The notes under the pieces are model-generated. The model was given only the letters and a program-made list of their open reading frames with translations, did no database searches and was not told the origin of the DNA. The translations under genes were made by a program, and so were the position numbers. This document shows positions 42,533-50,678 of a DNA stretch of 64,000 nucleotides, one piece after another. This stretch comes from Microbacterium mangrovi (lineage in GTDB: Bacteria; Actinomycetota; Actinomycetes; Actinomycetales; Microbacteriaceae): NCBI RefSeq assembly GCF_000802305.1, contig NZ_JTDK01000015.1, positions 1-64,000 of the forward strand, in the 5' to 3' direction. The first letter of the stretch is position 1. Each line of letters opens with the position of its first letter.

Positions 42533-42604
42533 GCACTTTGCACCCATGTCAACGCGTCGTGGCGATGAGGTGCAGATGAACTGCGTGGTATACGTCGCAA
42601 GATC

Positions 42605-42635
42605 ATTGCAACAGTGCAATGAACAGTGTTACGGT
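42605..42635 (+). promoter_or_regulatory. Promoter and palindrome of the plus-strand HTH gene
   Basis: A palindrome ATTGCA-ACAG-TGCAAT (42605-42620) contains the -35 TTGCAA (42606-42611). After an 18-bp spacer comes the -10 TACGGT (42630-42635), placing the transcription start at the GTG at 42643. The palindrome is a plausible autoregulatory site. Confidence 0.62.
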
Positions 42636-42642
42636 TGCACAC

Positions 42643-43074
42643 GTGGTGGATAAGACACAGTGGAGCAAGTACATCGACGCGACCAGCGATGGCGCGTACA
42701 ACAACGCGATCGCCGAATCGATCGGCGTCGACCCGGCGACGGTCGGGCGCTGGCGGACGGGCACGGTCGACCCCAAGCCCCGGCAGGTCGTCGCCTACGC
42801 CCGCGCCTTCGGGCAGACGCCGGTCTCGGCGCTCATCGCGGCCGGCTACCTGACCGAGGCCGAGGCCCAGCTGCCCGCCGCTGCGCCTCGTGCGTACACT
42901 CTCGACGACTTCAGCGAGCTCGAGCTGGCCACCGAACTGGTGCGGCGGCTGCGCGAGAGCGGCGATGTCGGAGGCCGCCGGGAGGATGACCACAGCGTGG
43001 ACCTCTCCCGGGAGGCGCACGACCTTGCAGCGTCAGAAGACGACAGCGCGGTGGATCCGGACCGCCGCGCCTAG
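42643..43074 (+). CDS. XRE-family regulator divergent from the daptide cluster
   Basis: A 143-residue regulator. An N-terminal helix-turn-helix covers AIAESIGVDPATVGRWRTGTVDPKPRQVVAYARAFGQTP; the rest is a helical region and an acidic tail rich in Asp and Arg. The GTG at 42643 is chosen because it lies exactly at the expected transcription start, whereas the ATG at 42619 falls inside the promoter. An ImmA/IrrE protease gene follows after 7 bp, a partnership in which the protease usually cleaves the repressor. It may regulate the daptide cluster or itself. Confidence 0.75.
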   Translation: MVDKTQWSKYIDATSDGAYNNAIAESIGVDPATVGRWRTGTVDPKPRQVVAYARAFGQTPVSALIAAGYLTEAEAQLPAAAPRAYTLDDFSELELATELVRRLRESGDVGGRREDDHSVDLSREAHDLAASEDDSAVDPDRRA

Positions 43075-43081
43075 AAGGGCG

Positions 43082-43549
43082 GTGATCGGGGTGGGGCTCG
43101 CCGAGATCGCGACCGCGCGCATGTTCGGGGTGGATGCCGCAGACACGCCGGACGCGCGCGACTACGACCCGTGGGAGCACGCCGACCTGCTCGGCGCGCG
43201 GATCGTCGCGAACCCCACCCTTCCCGGCTCGATGGTGGCCGCCTACTCCCATCGCCGCCGCGTGATCTTCGTGCGGCCGAACCTGCAGGGCGCCGTCGAG
43301 CGGTGCGCGGTCGCGCACGAGCTCGTGCACTGGGAGCACGGCGACGTCGGAACGACGCGATGGCAGGAGCGCCGAGCCGACCGCATCTCGACGCTTCGCC
43401 TCATCCGCCCACGGCGGCTCGAGGAGGCAGCCTCGGTGACGTCGGATCCCGGCGTGATGGCGCTCGACCTGCAGGTCACCGAGAGGGTCATGCGACTCTA
43501 CGCCCGGATGGCGCGCGACGGCATCCTGCCCCTGACGCTCGACGCCTGA
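43082..43549 (+). CDS. ImmA/IrrE family metallo-endopeptidase
   Basis: A 155-residue zinc protease of the ImmA/IrrE type. The active site HELVHWEHGD supplies HExxH with two further His-type positions. GMV-like YSHRRRVIFVRPNLQGAVERCAVAHE is the usual preceding strand-helix. Such proteases cleave XRE repressors in mobile elements and stress switches. The start is uncertain: GTG at 43082 or 43091; upstream codons lie in the regulator's frame. It overlaps the mtlD-like gene tail-to-tail by 52 bp. Confidence 0.82.
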   Translation: MIGVGLAEIATARMFGVDAADTPDARDYDPWEHADLLGARIVANPTLPGSMVAAYSHRRRVIFVRPNLQGAVERCAVAHELVHWEHGDVGTTRWQERRADRISTLRLIRPRRLEEAASVTSDPGVMALDLQVTERVMRLYARMARDGILPLTLDA

Positions 43550-44679
43550 CGATCAACGATCAGGGCCCGCACCGCCGCGAACAGCGGGTGAGAGCCGTCG
43601 AGGCCGGTGAGGATGCTCGTCAGCTCGCCGGCATCCCTCGTCTGAAGCAGGGCCCGAAGTTCGACGGCCTGCGCGTCCGCCGGCACGTCGAAGGCGAGCG
43701 CAGCGCCGATGCCGGTGAGGAGAGCCTCCACCGGCAATCCCCACTCGGCGGCGAGCGCCGCCGGACCGATGAACCTCTCGTGCCGGGACAGCTTGCGCAT
43801 CGGCTGGCGTCCCACGCGCGCCACGGTGTCGGCGGGGATCGCCGGGTCGGCGAGCCGTCGCAGCGCCGTCGTTCGGTACTCGGCGAGCTCGACCGCATCG
43901 AGACCGTGCCTACGTGCCAGGACCGCGGACGTCTCCTCCATCGCGGTCGCCACGACACGCGCGATCTGAGGATCGGCGAGTGCCTCGGGGACGGTCTCGA
44001 AGCCGGCCCGGAACCCAAGATAGGCGGCGGTGGCGTGCCCGGTGTTGACGGTGTAGAGCTTCCGCTGGATGAACGGCGCGAGGTCGTCGACAAGGTGCGC
44101 ACCGGGGAGGACCGGAGGGTCATCGCCGAAGGGCGCGCGTTCGACGGCCCACTCGAAGAAGGGCTCGACCGTGACGTCCACGCCGTCGCGGCTTGGCTGC
44201 GTCGGCACGAGGCGATCGATCGCGGTGTTGGCGAAGACGGCCCGGAAGGTCGTCGCATCGCCTCCAGCGAGGCGCGCGATCTCGCTCTTGAGCAGATCGG
44301 TCGCTCCGATCGCGTTCTCGCAGGCCATGACCTGCAGCGGCGGTCGCGCAGGGTCGCGGCGGCGCAGTCCGGCGACCACGAGCGGCGCGATTCGGGAGAG
44401 GACGGTCGGTCCCACGGCCGTGGTGACGACGTCGGCCGTCGCGATCTCGGCGGCCACAGTGTCGGGATCCATGCCGCTGTCGAGGGCACGGAAACCCGTG
44501 ACGACCGAGACGGCGCCGCCCACGCCCGCCTCGTGCACGGTGTAGCTTCCTGCTGCGTTCATCGCGTCCACCAGCGCTGAGGAGACGTCGCAGAACGTGA
44601 TCTCGTATCCGCCGCGGTGGAGGACGAGGCCGATGAGTCCGCGACCGATGTTGCCGATGCCGAAGTGGACGGCCTTCAC
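43498..44679 (-). CDS. mtlD: Mannitol-1-phosphate 5-dehydrogenase-like
   Basis: A 393-residue polyol-phosphate dehydrogenase. VHFGIGNIGRGLIG (about 4-17) binds NAD, ACENAIGATDLLK is the polyol-dehydrogenase signature and KLYTVNTGHATAAYLG holds the catalytic Lys/Asn/His region. It interconverts mannitol-1-phosphate (or a related phosphate) and fructose-6-phosphate. It starts with GTG at 44679, overlapping the hydroxyacid dehydrogenase stop. Its stop overlaps the ImmA/IrrE gene. No PTS genes are present, so the true substrate may be another polyol phosphate. Confidence 0.82.
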   Translation of the reverse strand: MKAVHFGIGNIGRGLIGLVLHRGGYEITFCDVSSALVDAMNAAGSYTVHEAGVGGAVSVVTGFRALDSGMDPDTVAAEIATADVVTTAVGPTVLSRIAPLVVAGLRRRDPARPPLQVMACENAIGATDLLKSEIARLAGGDATTFRAVFANTAIDRLVPTQPSRDGVDVTVEPFFEWAVERAPFGDDPPVLPGAHLVDDLAPFIQRKLYTVNTGHATAAYLGFRAGFETVPEALADPQIARVVATAMEETSAVLARRHGLDAVELAEYRTTALRRLADPAIPADTVARVGRQPMRKLSRHERFIGPAALAAEWGLPVEALLTGIGAALAFDVPADAQAVELRALLQTRDAGELTSILTGLDGSHPLFAAVRALIVDRQASSVRGRMPSRAIRA

Positions 44680-45647
44680 GACGCGGCGTCCGCTCGCGCC
44701 GCTCCGGCGGATGCCGGTGACGGGTCCGCTAGCGCGTCGATCAGGTTCGCCACGGCCTGCTCCGTCGCGCGCTCGACGCTCGCCGCGGTGAAGCCCCCGA
44801 CGTGCGGGGTCATGATCGTCCGGGGATGCCGGAGCAGTCCGTTCAGCACGGGCGGCTCTTCGTCGAACGCGTCGACGGCGTAGGCCAGCAGTCGGCCGTC
44901 TTCGAGTGCCAGGCGGACGGCGTCCTGGTCGACGAGGGCGCTGCGGGCCGTGTTGACGAGGACCGTGCCGGGCGCGCTGCGCGCGAGGAGCGCGGATCCG
45001 ACGAGCGGAGCGCCGTCGGCCGGCGGCGGGGAGTGCAGGGTGATGACGTCGCATTCGGCGAAGAGCTCTTCGAGGGTGGCCTGCTGCACGCCCGGCATGT
45101 CGATGATCGCGAACGGGTCGTAGGCGCGCACATCGGCGCCGAAGGCCTGGACCAGCCGGGCGACGAGGCGCCCGATCGCCCCGAAGCCGACGATGCCGAC
45201 GACGCTGTCGGCGAGCTCTCGGCCCTGGCGCCGCACCCAGTCCCCGGCATGGAGCGCCCGGTCGGCGGCGGGGATGTCGCGGAGGGCGCCGAGCATGTGC
45301 GCGACGGCGAGTTCGGCGACCCCGCGCGAGTTCGCACCGCGAGCGAGCACGATCCGGATGCCGCGGGCGCCGGCTGCGGCGAGGTCGACGCTCTCCGCAC
45401 CCACCCCGTTGCGGGAGATGACCCTGAGCCGGTCCGCCGACCGCAGAACGTCCGCCGACACCGTCTCGACACCGCAGATCCAGCCGTCGATGCCGGGCAG
45501 CAGGTCGTGGAGGTCCGCGGGGTCGGGCTGTCGCCCGGCCGGGCCCGGCACGAGCTCCCACCCGCGTTCGCGCAGCGCGCCGAGCGCATCGACCCGGTCG
45601 AGCCCGGCAGCGGTCAGAGAGCGCGGGGTCACGAGGATGCGGGTCAT
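44676..45647 (-). CDS. D-2-hydroxyacid dehydrogenase
   Basis: A 323-residue NAD-dependent hydroxyacid dehydrogenase of the phosphoglycerate dehydrogenase group. VVGIVGFGAIGRLVARL is the Rossmann motif (about 149-165); the catalytic Arg is in NTARSALVD-type sequence, Glu in AVDAFDEEPP and His in TPHVGGFT. It ends with an Ala-rich tail. It overlaps the shikimate-dehydrogenase-like gene at its start and mtlD at its stop. It likely oxidises a sugar-acid derived hydroxyacid; substrate not clear. Confidence 0.85.
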   Translation of the reverse strand: MTRILVTPRSLTAAGLDRVDALGALRERGWELVPGPAGRQPDPADLHDLLPGIDGWICGVETVSADVLRSADRLRVISRNGVGAESVDLAAAGARGIRIVLARGANSRGVAELAVAHMLGALRDIPAADRALHAGDWVRRQGRELADSVVGIVGFGAIGRLVARLVQAFGADVRAYDPFAIIDMPGVQQATLEELFAECDVITLHSPPPADGAPLVGSALLARSAPGTVLVNTARSALVDQDAVRLALEDGRLLAYAVDAFDEEPPVLNGLLRHPRTIMTPHVGGFTAASVERATEQAVANLIDALADPSPASAGAARADAAS

Positions 45648-46609
45648 CGCGTCGACTCCGCGATCGCGACGAGCGCATCGAAGGACGGGCCGGAGGGGGC
45701 GATCTCGACGTCGAACACCTCGGCGATCACCTGCGTCCATCCGTGGATGAAGTACACCCAGCCGTCGGTGATCGCGAGGCTGCGCGAGTGCTCCTGGGCG
45801 CGGGCCTGATCGAGGAAGACGAGGTCGCCCCGGTAGTTCAGCTCCCACACGAGACCGTCCTGCGGGAAGACCCCGCCGAATGTGAGCGGCGAGCCGGGGG
45901 CGTCCTTGCCGAGTCCGGTCGCGTTGATCACGAGCGATCCGGCCGGAGCCGTCAGGAGGACGGCGTCGTTGTCGGCGGGCTGCGGGCACAGGCGCGTCTC
46001 CAGCACGGTGTCGGTCCCGGATGCGTCGTGCACCTGCCGCAGGGTCTCCAGTCGCGCGGCGCTCCGGTTGGTCACCAGGATGCGGCGGGGCCGATCGGCA
46101 CCTCGTGCCGGGCGGGAGAGGTACCAGTCGATCGCGATCGCCGATCCTCCGGCGCCGAAGACCACGACATCCGCTCCGGTCGCGGCGAAGTGGCCCGGCG
46201 GCAGGAGCGCGTCGAGCGCGTGGCCCGCGGTGATCGGATCCTTCGCGTGCGCGCGGAAACGGCCGTCTCGCTTGGACAGGCAGCTCACTTCGTCCATCAG
46301 GTCGGCGAGCGGGTCGATCTCGTCGAAGAGGTCCCGGGCTGCCGCGTACAGGTCGAGCTTGTGCGTCGTCACGAGCGCGCCGAGGCTCAGCTCGTCCTTC
46401 TTGAGGAACTCGACCACCGCGCGGTAGTGCTCCGCCGGGGCGTGCAGGGCGAGGTCGATGCCGACCATTTCGACGTCGCCGAGGCCGAGGTGCTCGGCCC
46501 ACAGCGGGAAGACCGTGCGGATCGACGACCGGCCGGTGGTGACCCCGATGAAGTAGAAGGTCGGCTTTCGTGCGGGCTCCAGCGTGTCCCACGTAAAGGT
46601 CAGGGGCAT
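45644..46609 (-). CDS. Shikimate/quinate dehydrogenase-like oxidoreductase
   Basis: A 321-residue enzyme of the shikimate dehydrogenase superfamily. PTFYFIGVTTGRSSIRTVFPLWA aligns with the substrate-binding start, GALVTTHKLDLY has the catalytic Lys, and DVVVFGAGGSAIAIDWYL is the NAD(P)-binding part. It is somewhat longer than AroE. Its location among sugar-acid enzymes argues against a housekeeping AroE role. The reaction could be oxidation of a cyclic polyol or keto acid. Divided only by 15 bp from the KDPG aldolase. Confidence 0.8.
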   Translation of the reverse strand: MPLTFTWDTLEPARKPTFYFIGVTTGRSSIRTVFPLWAEHLGLGDVEMVGIDLALHAPAEHYRAVVEFLKKDELSLGALVTTHKLDLYAAARDLFDEIDPLADLMDEVSCLSKRDGRFRAHAKDPITAGHALDALLPPGHFAATGADVVVFGAGGSAIAIDWYLSRPARGADRPRRILVTNRSAARLETLRQVHDASGTDTVLETRLCPQPADNDAVLLTAPAGSLVINATGLGKDAPGSPLTFGGVFPQDGLVWELNYRGDLVFLDQARAQEHSRSLAITDGWVYFIHGWTQVIAEVFDVEIAPSGPSFDALVAIAESTR

Positions 46610-46624
46610 GGTGCTCCTTCGTTG

Positions 46625-47257
46625 TCAGGCCGCGGCGGCGGCCGCGGCTTCGCGGGCGGCGCGGGTGATGGATGGGGTGTCTCCGGCGGCGATGGTGCCG
46701 CGAGCGGCGACCCAGGTGCCCCCGACGGCGAACACGTTCGGGAGGGCGAGGAAATCGGGCAGACTGGCGGGGGTGACGCCGCCCGTGGGCATGAACGAGA
46801 CGCCCAGGGCTCCGAACGGGCCGCTGAACGAGCGAAGGGTTGCCGCCCCGCCGTAGACCCCGGCCGGGAAGAACTTGAGCCGGCGATGTCCGTGCGCCGC
46901 GGCGTCGAGGACCTCGGACGGCGTCACGACCCCGGGGACGTAGGGGAAGGCCGCGTCGGCGGCCGCCGCGGACAGCGAGGGATGCCACCCCGGGCTCACC
47001 CCGTAGACCGCGCCCGCGGCCGCGGCCGCGGCGACCTGATCGGTCGTGACGACGCTGCCGGCGCCCACCAGGAAGCCCTCCACCTCGGCTGCGACGGCAC
47101 GGATCGCGTCGAGCGCGGCCGGTGTGCGCAGCGTGACCTCCATGGTGCGGATGCCGCCGGCGGTCAGGGCGCGCGCGAGCGGGACGGCGGTCGCGACATC
47201 GTCGATCTCGACGACGGGAACGACGCGGATCTGCGCGACCTCGGCGAGAACATCCAT
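46625..47257 (-). CDS. eda: 2-dehydro-3-deoxyphosphogluconate (KDPG) aldolase
   Basis: A 210-residue class I aldolase. E40 in TMEVTLRTP, the strand VGAGSVVTTDQ and the Schiff-base K128 in LKFFPAG, followed by FMPTGGVTP, are the KDPG/KHG aldolase signatures. It splits KDPG (or the galacto isomer) to pyruvate and glyceraldehyde-3-phosphate. It is the first gene of the operon leading to mtlD, and the operator TGTAGTTAGACTACA sits in its promoter region, pointing to control by the divergent RpiR. Confidence 0.92.
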   Translation of the reverse strand: MDVLAEVAQIRVVPVVEIDDVATAVPLARALTAGGIRTMEVTLRTPAALDAIRAVAAEVEGFLVGAGSVVTTDQVAAAAAAGAVYGVSPGWHPSLSAAAADAAFPYVPGVVTPSEVLDAAAHGHRRLKFFPAGVYGGAATLRSFSGPFGALGVSFMPTGGVTPASLPDFLALPNVFAVGGTWVAARGTIAAGDTPSITRAAREAAAAAAA

Positions 47258-47297
47258 GTTCTTCCTTCTTTCGGAGTCGATCTCTGATTCGTCAGAA

Positions 47298-47312
47298 TGT
47301 AGTTAGACTACA
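47298..47312. promoter_or_regulatory. RpiR-type operator before eda
   Basis: TGTAGTTAGACTACA, perfect arms TGTAG/CTACA with five bases between. It lies 41 bp upstream of the eda start in the 252-bp divergent gap. A degenerate copy is at 47382-47396 (TGTAG then CATCA). Confidence 0.7.
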
Positions 47313-47509
47313 CGAATAGCGATGAAGCATTCCGAAAATCGTCCGATTCGATCCGATCAGGCCGCGATCTCCGCGAGAGAATGTAGTGAAACATCACAGA
47401 TCGGGACGGCCGACCTCGTCACGGGATGCCTGCTGATCCGGCACAGTATTCTCAGAGCGCGATGCGCGCGGACATGCCGCCGTTCGTCGCAGACGGAAGG
47501 TGAGGACCG

Positions 47510-48388
47510 ATGACCGAGGTCCACGATCAAGGGACGGCGACCGGCGGGTCGGTGCTGGAACGGCTCTCAGGAGAACTGACGGGCCTGCGCAAGTCGGAGC
47601 GCAAGGTCGCGGCCCTCGTGCTCGACAATCCGCACTTCGTGGTGGAGTCGACGATGGCCGCCGTCGCCGAGGCGGCGACCGTGAGCGAGCCCACGGTGAT
47701 GCGCTTCGCGACCAGCCTCGGATTCGACGGCTTCCAGTCGTTCAAGCTCTCCCTGGCCCAAGCGCTGGCTCTCGGCATGCCGGTGACCCATTCGGCGCTG
47801 CGTCAGGACGACGACATCGCCGACGTCTCCCGCAAGACCTTCGATCACAGCATCTCGAGCCTGGACCGCGCGCGGCGCTACCTCGACACCGATGCGCTCG
47901 CCGCGGCCGCGGATGCGATCATGGGAGCCAGCTCCCTGCTGTTCATCGGCTTCGGGGCATCGGCGGTGATCGCGAAGGATGCCGAGCAGAAGGCGGCCCT
48001 GTTCGGCGTGCCCTGCTCGGCCCCCGAGGACCCGCACCAGCAGTTCATGGCGGCGATGACGAGCGACCCCGGCACCGTCGTCATCGCGATCTCGAACACC
48101 GGGCGCACGGCCCTGGTGCTCGAGGTGGTCGACCACGCCCGGGCGCGGGGGATGACCGTCATCGGCATCACCGGAGACGAGTCGCCGCTCTGGGACCGCA
48201 GTGACATCGGCATCATCGTCCGCACCTTCGAAGACACCAACACCGTCACCCCCGCCGTCAGCCGGCTGGCCGCTCTCGTGATCGTCGACATCCTCGCGAC
48301 GACCGTGGCGATGCGTCGCGGCGACGAGCACGTCGAGGCGATCCGAGGGATGAAGCGCGCTCTCGCGCAGTTCCGCAGCGAGGACTGA
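47510..48388 (+). CDS. MurR/RpiR-family regulator
   Basis: A 292-residue regulator. N-terminal HTH_6 domain (about 15-90, with ERKVAALVLDNPHFVV and SEPTVMRFATSLGFDGFQSFKLSLAQAL) and C-terminal SIS sugar-phosphate-binding domain (about 130-270, with FIGFGASAVIAKDAEQKAALFG and VVIAISNTGRT). It responds to a sugar phosphate. Operator-like TGTAG-N5-CTACA sites lie before eda and before the ABC binding protein; the site at 48395-48406 (two-base spacing) lies just after its own stop. It is the candidate controller of this region. Confidence 0.93.
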   Translation: MTEVHDQGTATGGSVLERLSGELTGLRKSERKVAALVLDNPHFVVESTMAAVAEAATVSEPTVMRFATSLGFDGFQSFKLSLAQALALGMPVTHSALRQDDDIADVSRKTFDHSISSLDRARRYLDTDALAAAADAIMGASSLLFIGFGASAVIAKDAEQKAALFGVPCSAPEDPHQQFMAAMTSDPGTVVIAISNTGRTALVLEVVDHARARGMTVIGITGDESPLWDRSDIGIIVRTFEDTNTVTPAVSRLAALVIVDILATTVAMRRGDEHVEAIRGMKRALAQFRSED

Positions 48389-48394
48389 AAGTTT

Positions 48395-48406
48395 TGTAGA
48401 ACTACA
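48395..48406. promoter_or_regulatory. RpiR-type operator, short-spaced copy
   Basis: TGTAGAACTACA, the same arms with two rather than five central bases, 7 bp after the RpiR gene stop. Confidence 0.5.
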
Positions 48407-48450
48407 GAATCGAGCACAGTCGACGCAAAATCAACCTCCTGGCGCACCTG

Positions 48451-48480
48451 TTGACCCTCAGAATGTAGTCCTGCTACAGT
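48451..48480 (+). promoter_or_regulatory. Promoter and RpiR-type operator of the second CUT2 operon
   Basis: A -35 TTGACC (48451-48456), 18-bp spacer and -10 TACAGT (48475-48480). The operator TGTAGTCCTGCTACA (48464-48478) overlaps the -10, which predicts repression. Confidence 0.72.
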
Positions 48481-48564
48481 TTGGGCGTTGACCACGATGG
48501 CGAGGGCGATCCGACCCGACCCGTTGCGGCACGTTTTGAATCCGCCAACGGAGAAGGAGATCAA

Positions 48565-49617
48565 ATGCGCGTCACAGCCAGGACGGGGAAGCGAGTCCTC
48601 GCGATCGCAGCCGTCGCACTCACCGCGATCGCACTGTCTGCGTGCACCGCGAAGCCCACCGATTCGGCCGCCTCGGGCGGGGCGAACGGCGACATCAAGA
48701 TCGGGTTCATCGTGAAGACGAACTCGAACCCCTTCTGGGTCTTCATGCAGCAGAAGGCGCAGGAAGAGGCCAAGAAGCAGGGCGTCACCCTGATCACCGC
48801 CGCCGGCAAGAACGACGGCGACATCGACGGCCAGATCACCGCGATCCAGAACATGATCACGAGCGGCGTGAAGGCGATCATCGTCGATCCCAACGACAGC
48901 ACCGCCATCATCCCGGCGCTGCAGTCCGCCCAGAAGCAGGGCGTCGCGACGTTCGCCGTGGACACCCAGGTCGACGGCAACAAGGCCGTCTACGGCACGT
49001 GGGCCACGGACAACTACAAGGGCGGCGTCCTGCTGGGCAAGTACGTGAAGGCCGCGTTCGGCAAGAACGACGCCGGGGAGACCCCGCAGATCGCGCTGCT
49101 GGACTACCACCCCGGCGTGACGGTCGGCGACCAGCGCCGCACCGGCTTCCTCGACGGCTTCGGCGTCAAGCGGACCGACCCCGAAGTGGTGGCCGCGCAG
49201 GACACCGGCGGAGACCAGAGCCAGGGGCAGCAGGCGATGGAGAACATGCTCCAGAAGAAGCCCGGCATCAACGTCGTCTACAGCATCAACGAGCCGGCCG
49301 GGCGCGGCGGCGCCACCGCGATCGCCGATGCCGGCAAGACCAAGGCGGTCCTTCTCGGGTCGATCGACGGCAGCTGCGACGGCGTCGCATCGGTCAAGGA
49401 CGGCCAGTTCACGGCGACCGTGATGCAGTTCCCCGCGAAGATGGCCGAGATGTCCATCGACGCGGCCGTCAAGTACATCAAGGACGGCGTGAAGCCGACG
49501 ATGCCGTCGTCGGGCTACATCGACACCGGCACAACCCTGATCACCGACCAGGCCGTCAACGGGATCAGCTACAAGGACACCACCTGGGGCGCCGCCAACT
49601 GCTGGGGGACGAAGTGA
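48565..49617 (+). CDS. Sugar-binding lipoprotein of the second CUT2 importer
   Basis: A 350-residue RbsB-type lipoprotein. The signal peptide, from MRVTARTGKRV, ends in the lipobox LSAC (Cys near 29). DIKIGFIVKTNSNPFWVFM starts the binding fold. A GAAGGAGA ribosome site precedes the ATG; an open frame upstream starts inside the promoter and is not used. Its stop overlaps the permease gene. It feeds the importer controlled by RpiR. Confidence 0.93.
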   Translation: MRVTARTGKRVLAIAAVALTAIALSACTAKPTDSAASGGANGDIKIGFIVKTNSNPFWVFMQQKAQEEAKKQGVTLITAAGKNDGDIDGQITAIQNMITSGVKAIIVDPNDSTAIIPALQSAQKQGVATFAVDTQVDGNKAVYGTWATDNYKGGVLLGKYVKAAFGKNDAGETPQIALLDYHPGVTVGDQRRTGFLDGFGVKRTDPEVVAAQDTGGDQSQGQQAMENMLQKKPGINVVYSINEPAGRGGATAIADAGKTKAVLLGSIDGSCDGVASVKDGQFTATVMQFPAKMAEMSIDAAVKYIKDGVKPTMPSSGYIDTGTTLITDQAVNGISYKDTTWGAANCWGTK

Positions 49618-50678
49618 CGATCCCGGACTCGCGTGTCCGCCCCGCGCCCTCCGATGGCGCGGCGGACACGGCCGGCATCCCGCTTCCGCCGAAGAAGGGG
49701 AACGACACCGGGGTGAAGGTTCTCGCCCTGGCAGCCCGCAATCCCTTCTTCGGACCGCTGGCCGCCCTGCTCGTGCTGATCGTGCTGTTCTCGGTGACCA
49801 CGAGCACCTTCTTCAGCGCGCAGAACTTCTCGGTCATCCTGCAGCAGTCGGTCGTGATCGGCACGCTCGCTCTCGGTCAGACACTGATCATCCTGACCGC
49901 CGGGATCGACCTCGCCAACGGCGCGATCCTGGTGGTGGGCGCGCTGGTGATGGCGCAGCTGGCGCAAGGGCAGCCCCCGGCGGCACAGTTCGGCATCCTC
50001 CTGGTGGGCTTCCTGGTCTGCGGCGGACTCGCTCTGGTCTCCGGCGTGCTGGTGGCCAGGTTCGCCCTCCCGGCGTTCATCGTCACCCTCGGCATGTACA
50101 CCATGCTGACGGCCGGTGCGCGCCTCTACTCGCAGCAGACGCTGGTGGTGCCGGACGGCCCCCTGACCGTCCTCGGGACGGGCGGCTACCTGTTCGGCGT
50201 GTTCCAGATCACGATCGGCGTGTTCGTCGTCATCGCGTCCGTCATCGTCCTGCACTACGTGCTCACCCGGACCGCGTGGGGTCGCCACGTCTATGCCGTG
50301 GGCGGCAATCCGACCGCAGCCCGGCGCACCGGCATCAACGTGCGGCGCGTGCTGCTGGTCGTGTACCTCGTGGCCGGCCTGCTGTACGCGCTCGGCGCCT
50401 GGCAGGCGTTCGGCCGCAGCCCGGCGACCTCGGCGAACGTGTTCGGCACCGCCAACCTCGACACCATCAGCGCCGTGGTGATCGGCGGGACCTCCCTGTT
50501 CGGCGGACGCGGCACCGTGATCGGCAGCTACTTCGGCACGCTCATCGTGCTCGTGCTGCAGTCGGGCCTGACGCAGATGGGCCTGGATCCGCTGTACCAG
50601 CAGGTGCTCACCGGTGCGCTCGTGATCGCGGCCGTCGCACTTGACCAGTTCACACGAAGGGTGGAGAGACTTGCCTGA
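49614..50678 (+). CDS. Sugar ABC importer permease (second CUT2 importer)
   Basis: A 354-residue RbsC-type permease with about ten membrane segments starting near residue 43 (FGPLAALLVLIVLF). LGQTLIILTAGIDLANGA and VVIGGTSLFGGRGT are the family marks. The GTG at 49614 overlaps the binding-protein stop. A long Pro/Gly-rich N-terminus precedes the first helix. It pairs with the ATPase whose TTG start overlaps its stop. Confidence 0.93.
   Translation: MTIPDSRVRPAPSDGAADTAGIPLPPKKGNDTGVKVLALAARNPFFGPLAALLVLIVLFSVTTSTFFSAQNFSVILQQSVVIGTLALGQTLIILTAGIDLANGAILVVGALVMAQLAQGQPPAAQFGILLVGFLVCGGLALVSGVLVARFALPAFIVTLGMYTMLTAGARLYSQQTLVVPDGPLTVLGTGGYLFGVFQITIGVFVVIASVIVLHYVLTRTAWGRHVYAVGGNPTAARRTGINVRRVLLVVYLVAGLLYALGAWQAFGRSPATSANVFGTANLDTISAVVIGGTSLFGGRGTVIGSYFGTLIVLVLQSGLTQMGLDPLYQQVLTGALVIAAVALDQFTRRVERLA

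Noticed and set aside
42619..42645. ATG at 42619 as start of the plus-strand HTH gene
   Set aside because: It lies within the palindrome and upstream of the -10, so it would not be transcribed; the GTG at 42643 fits the expected start.
45644..46609. Housekeeping aroE
   Set aside because: It is embedded in an RpiR-controlled sugar operon and is longer than usual AroE, so a catabolic homologue is more likely.
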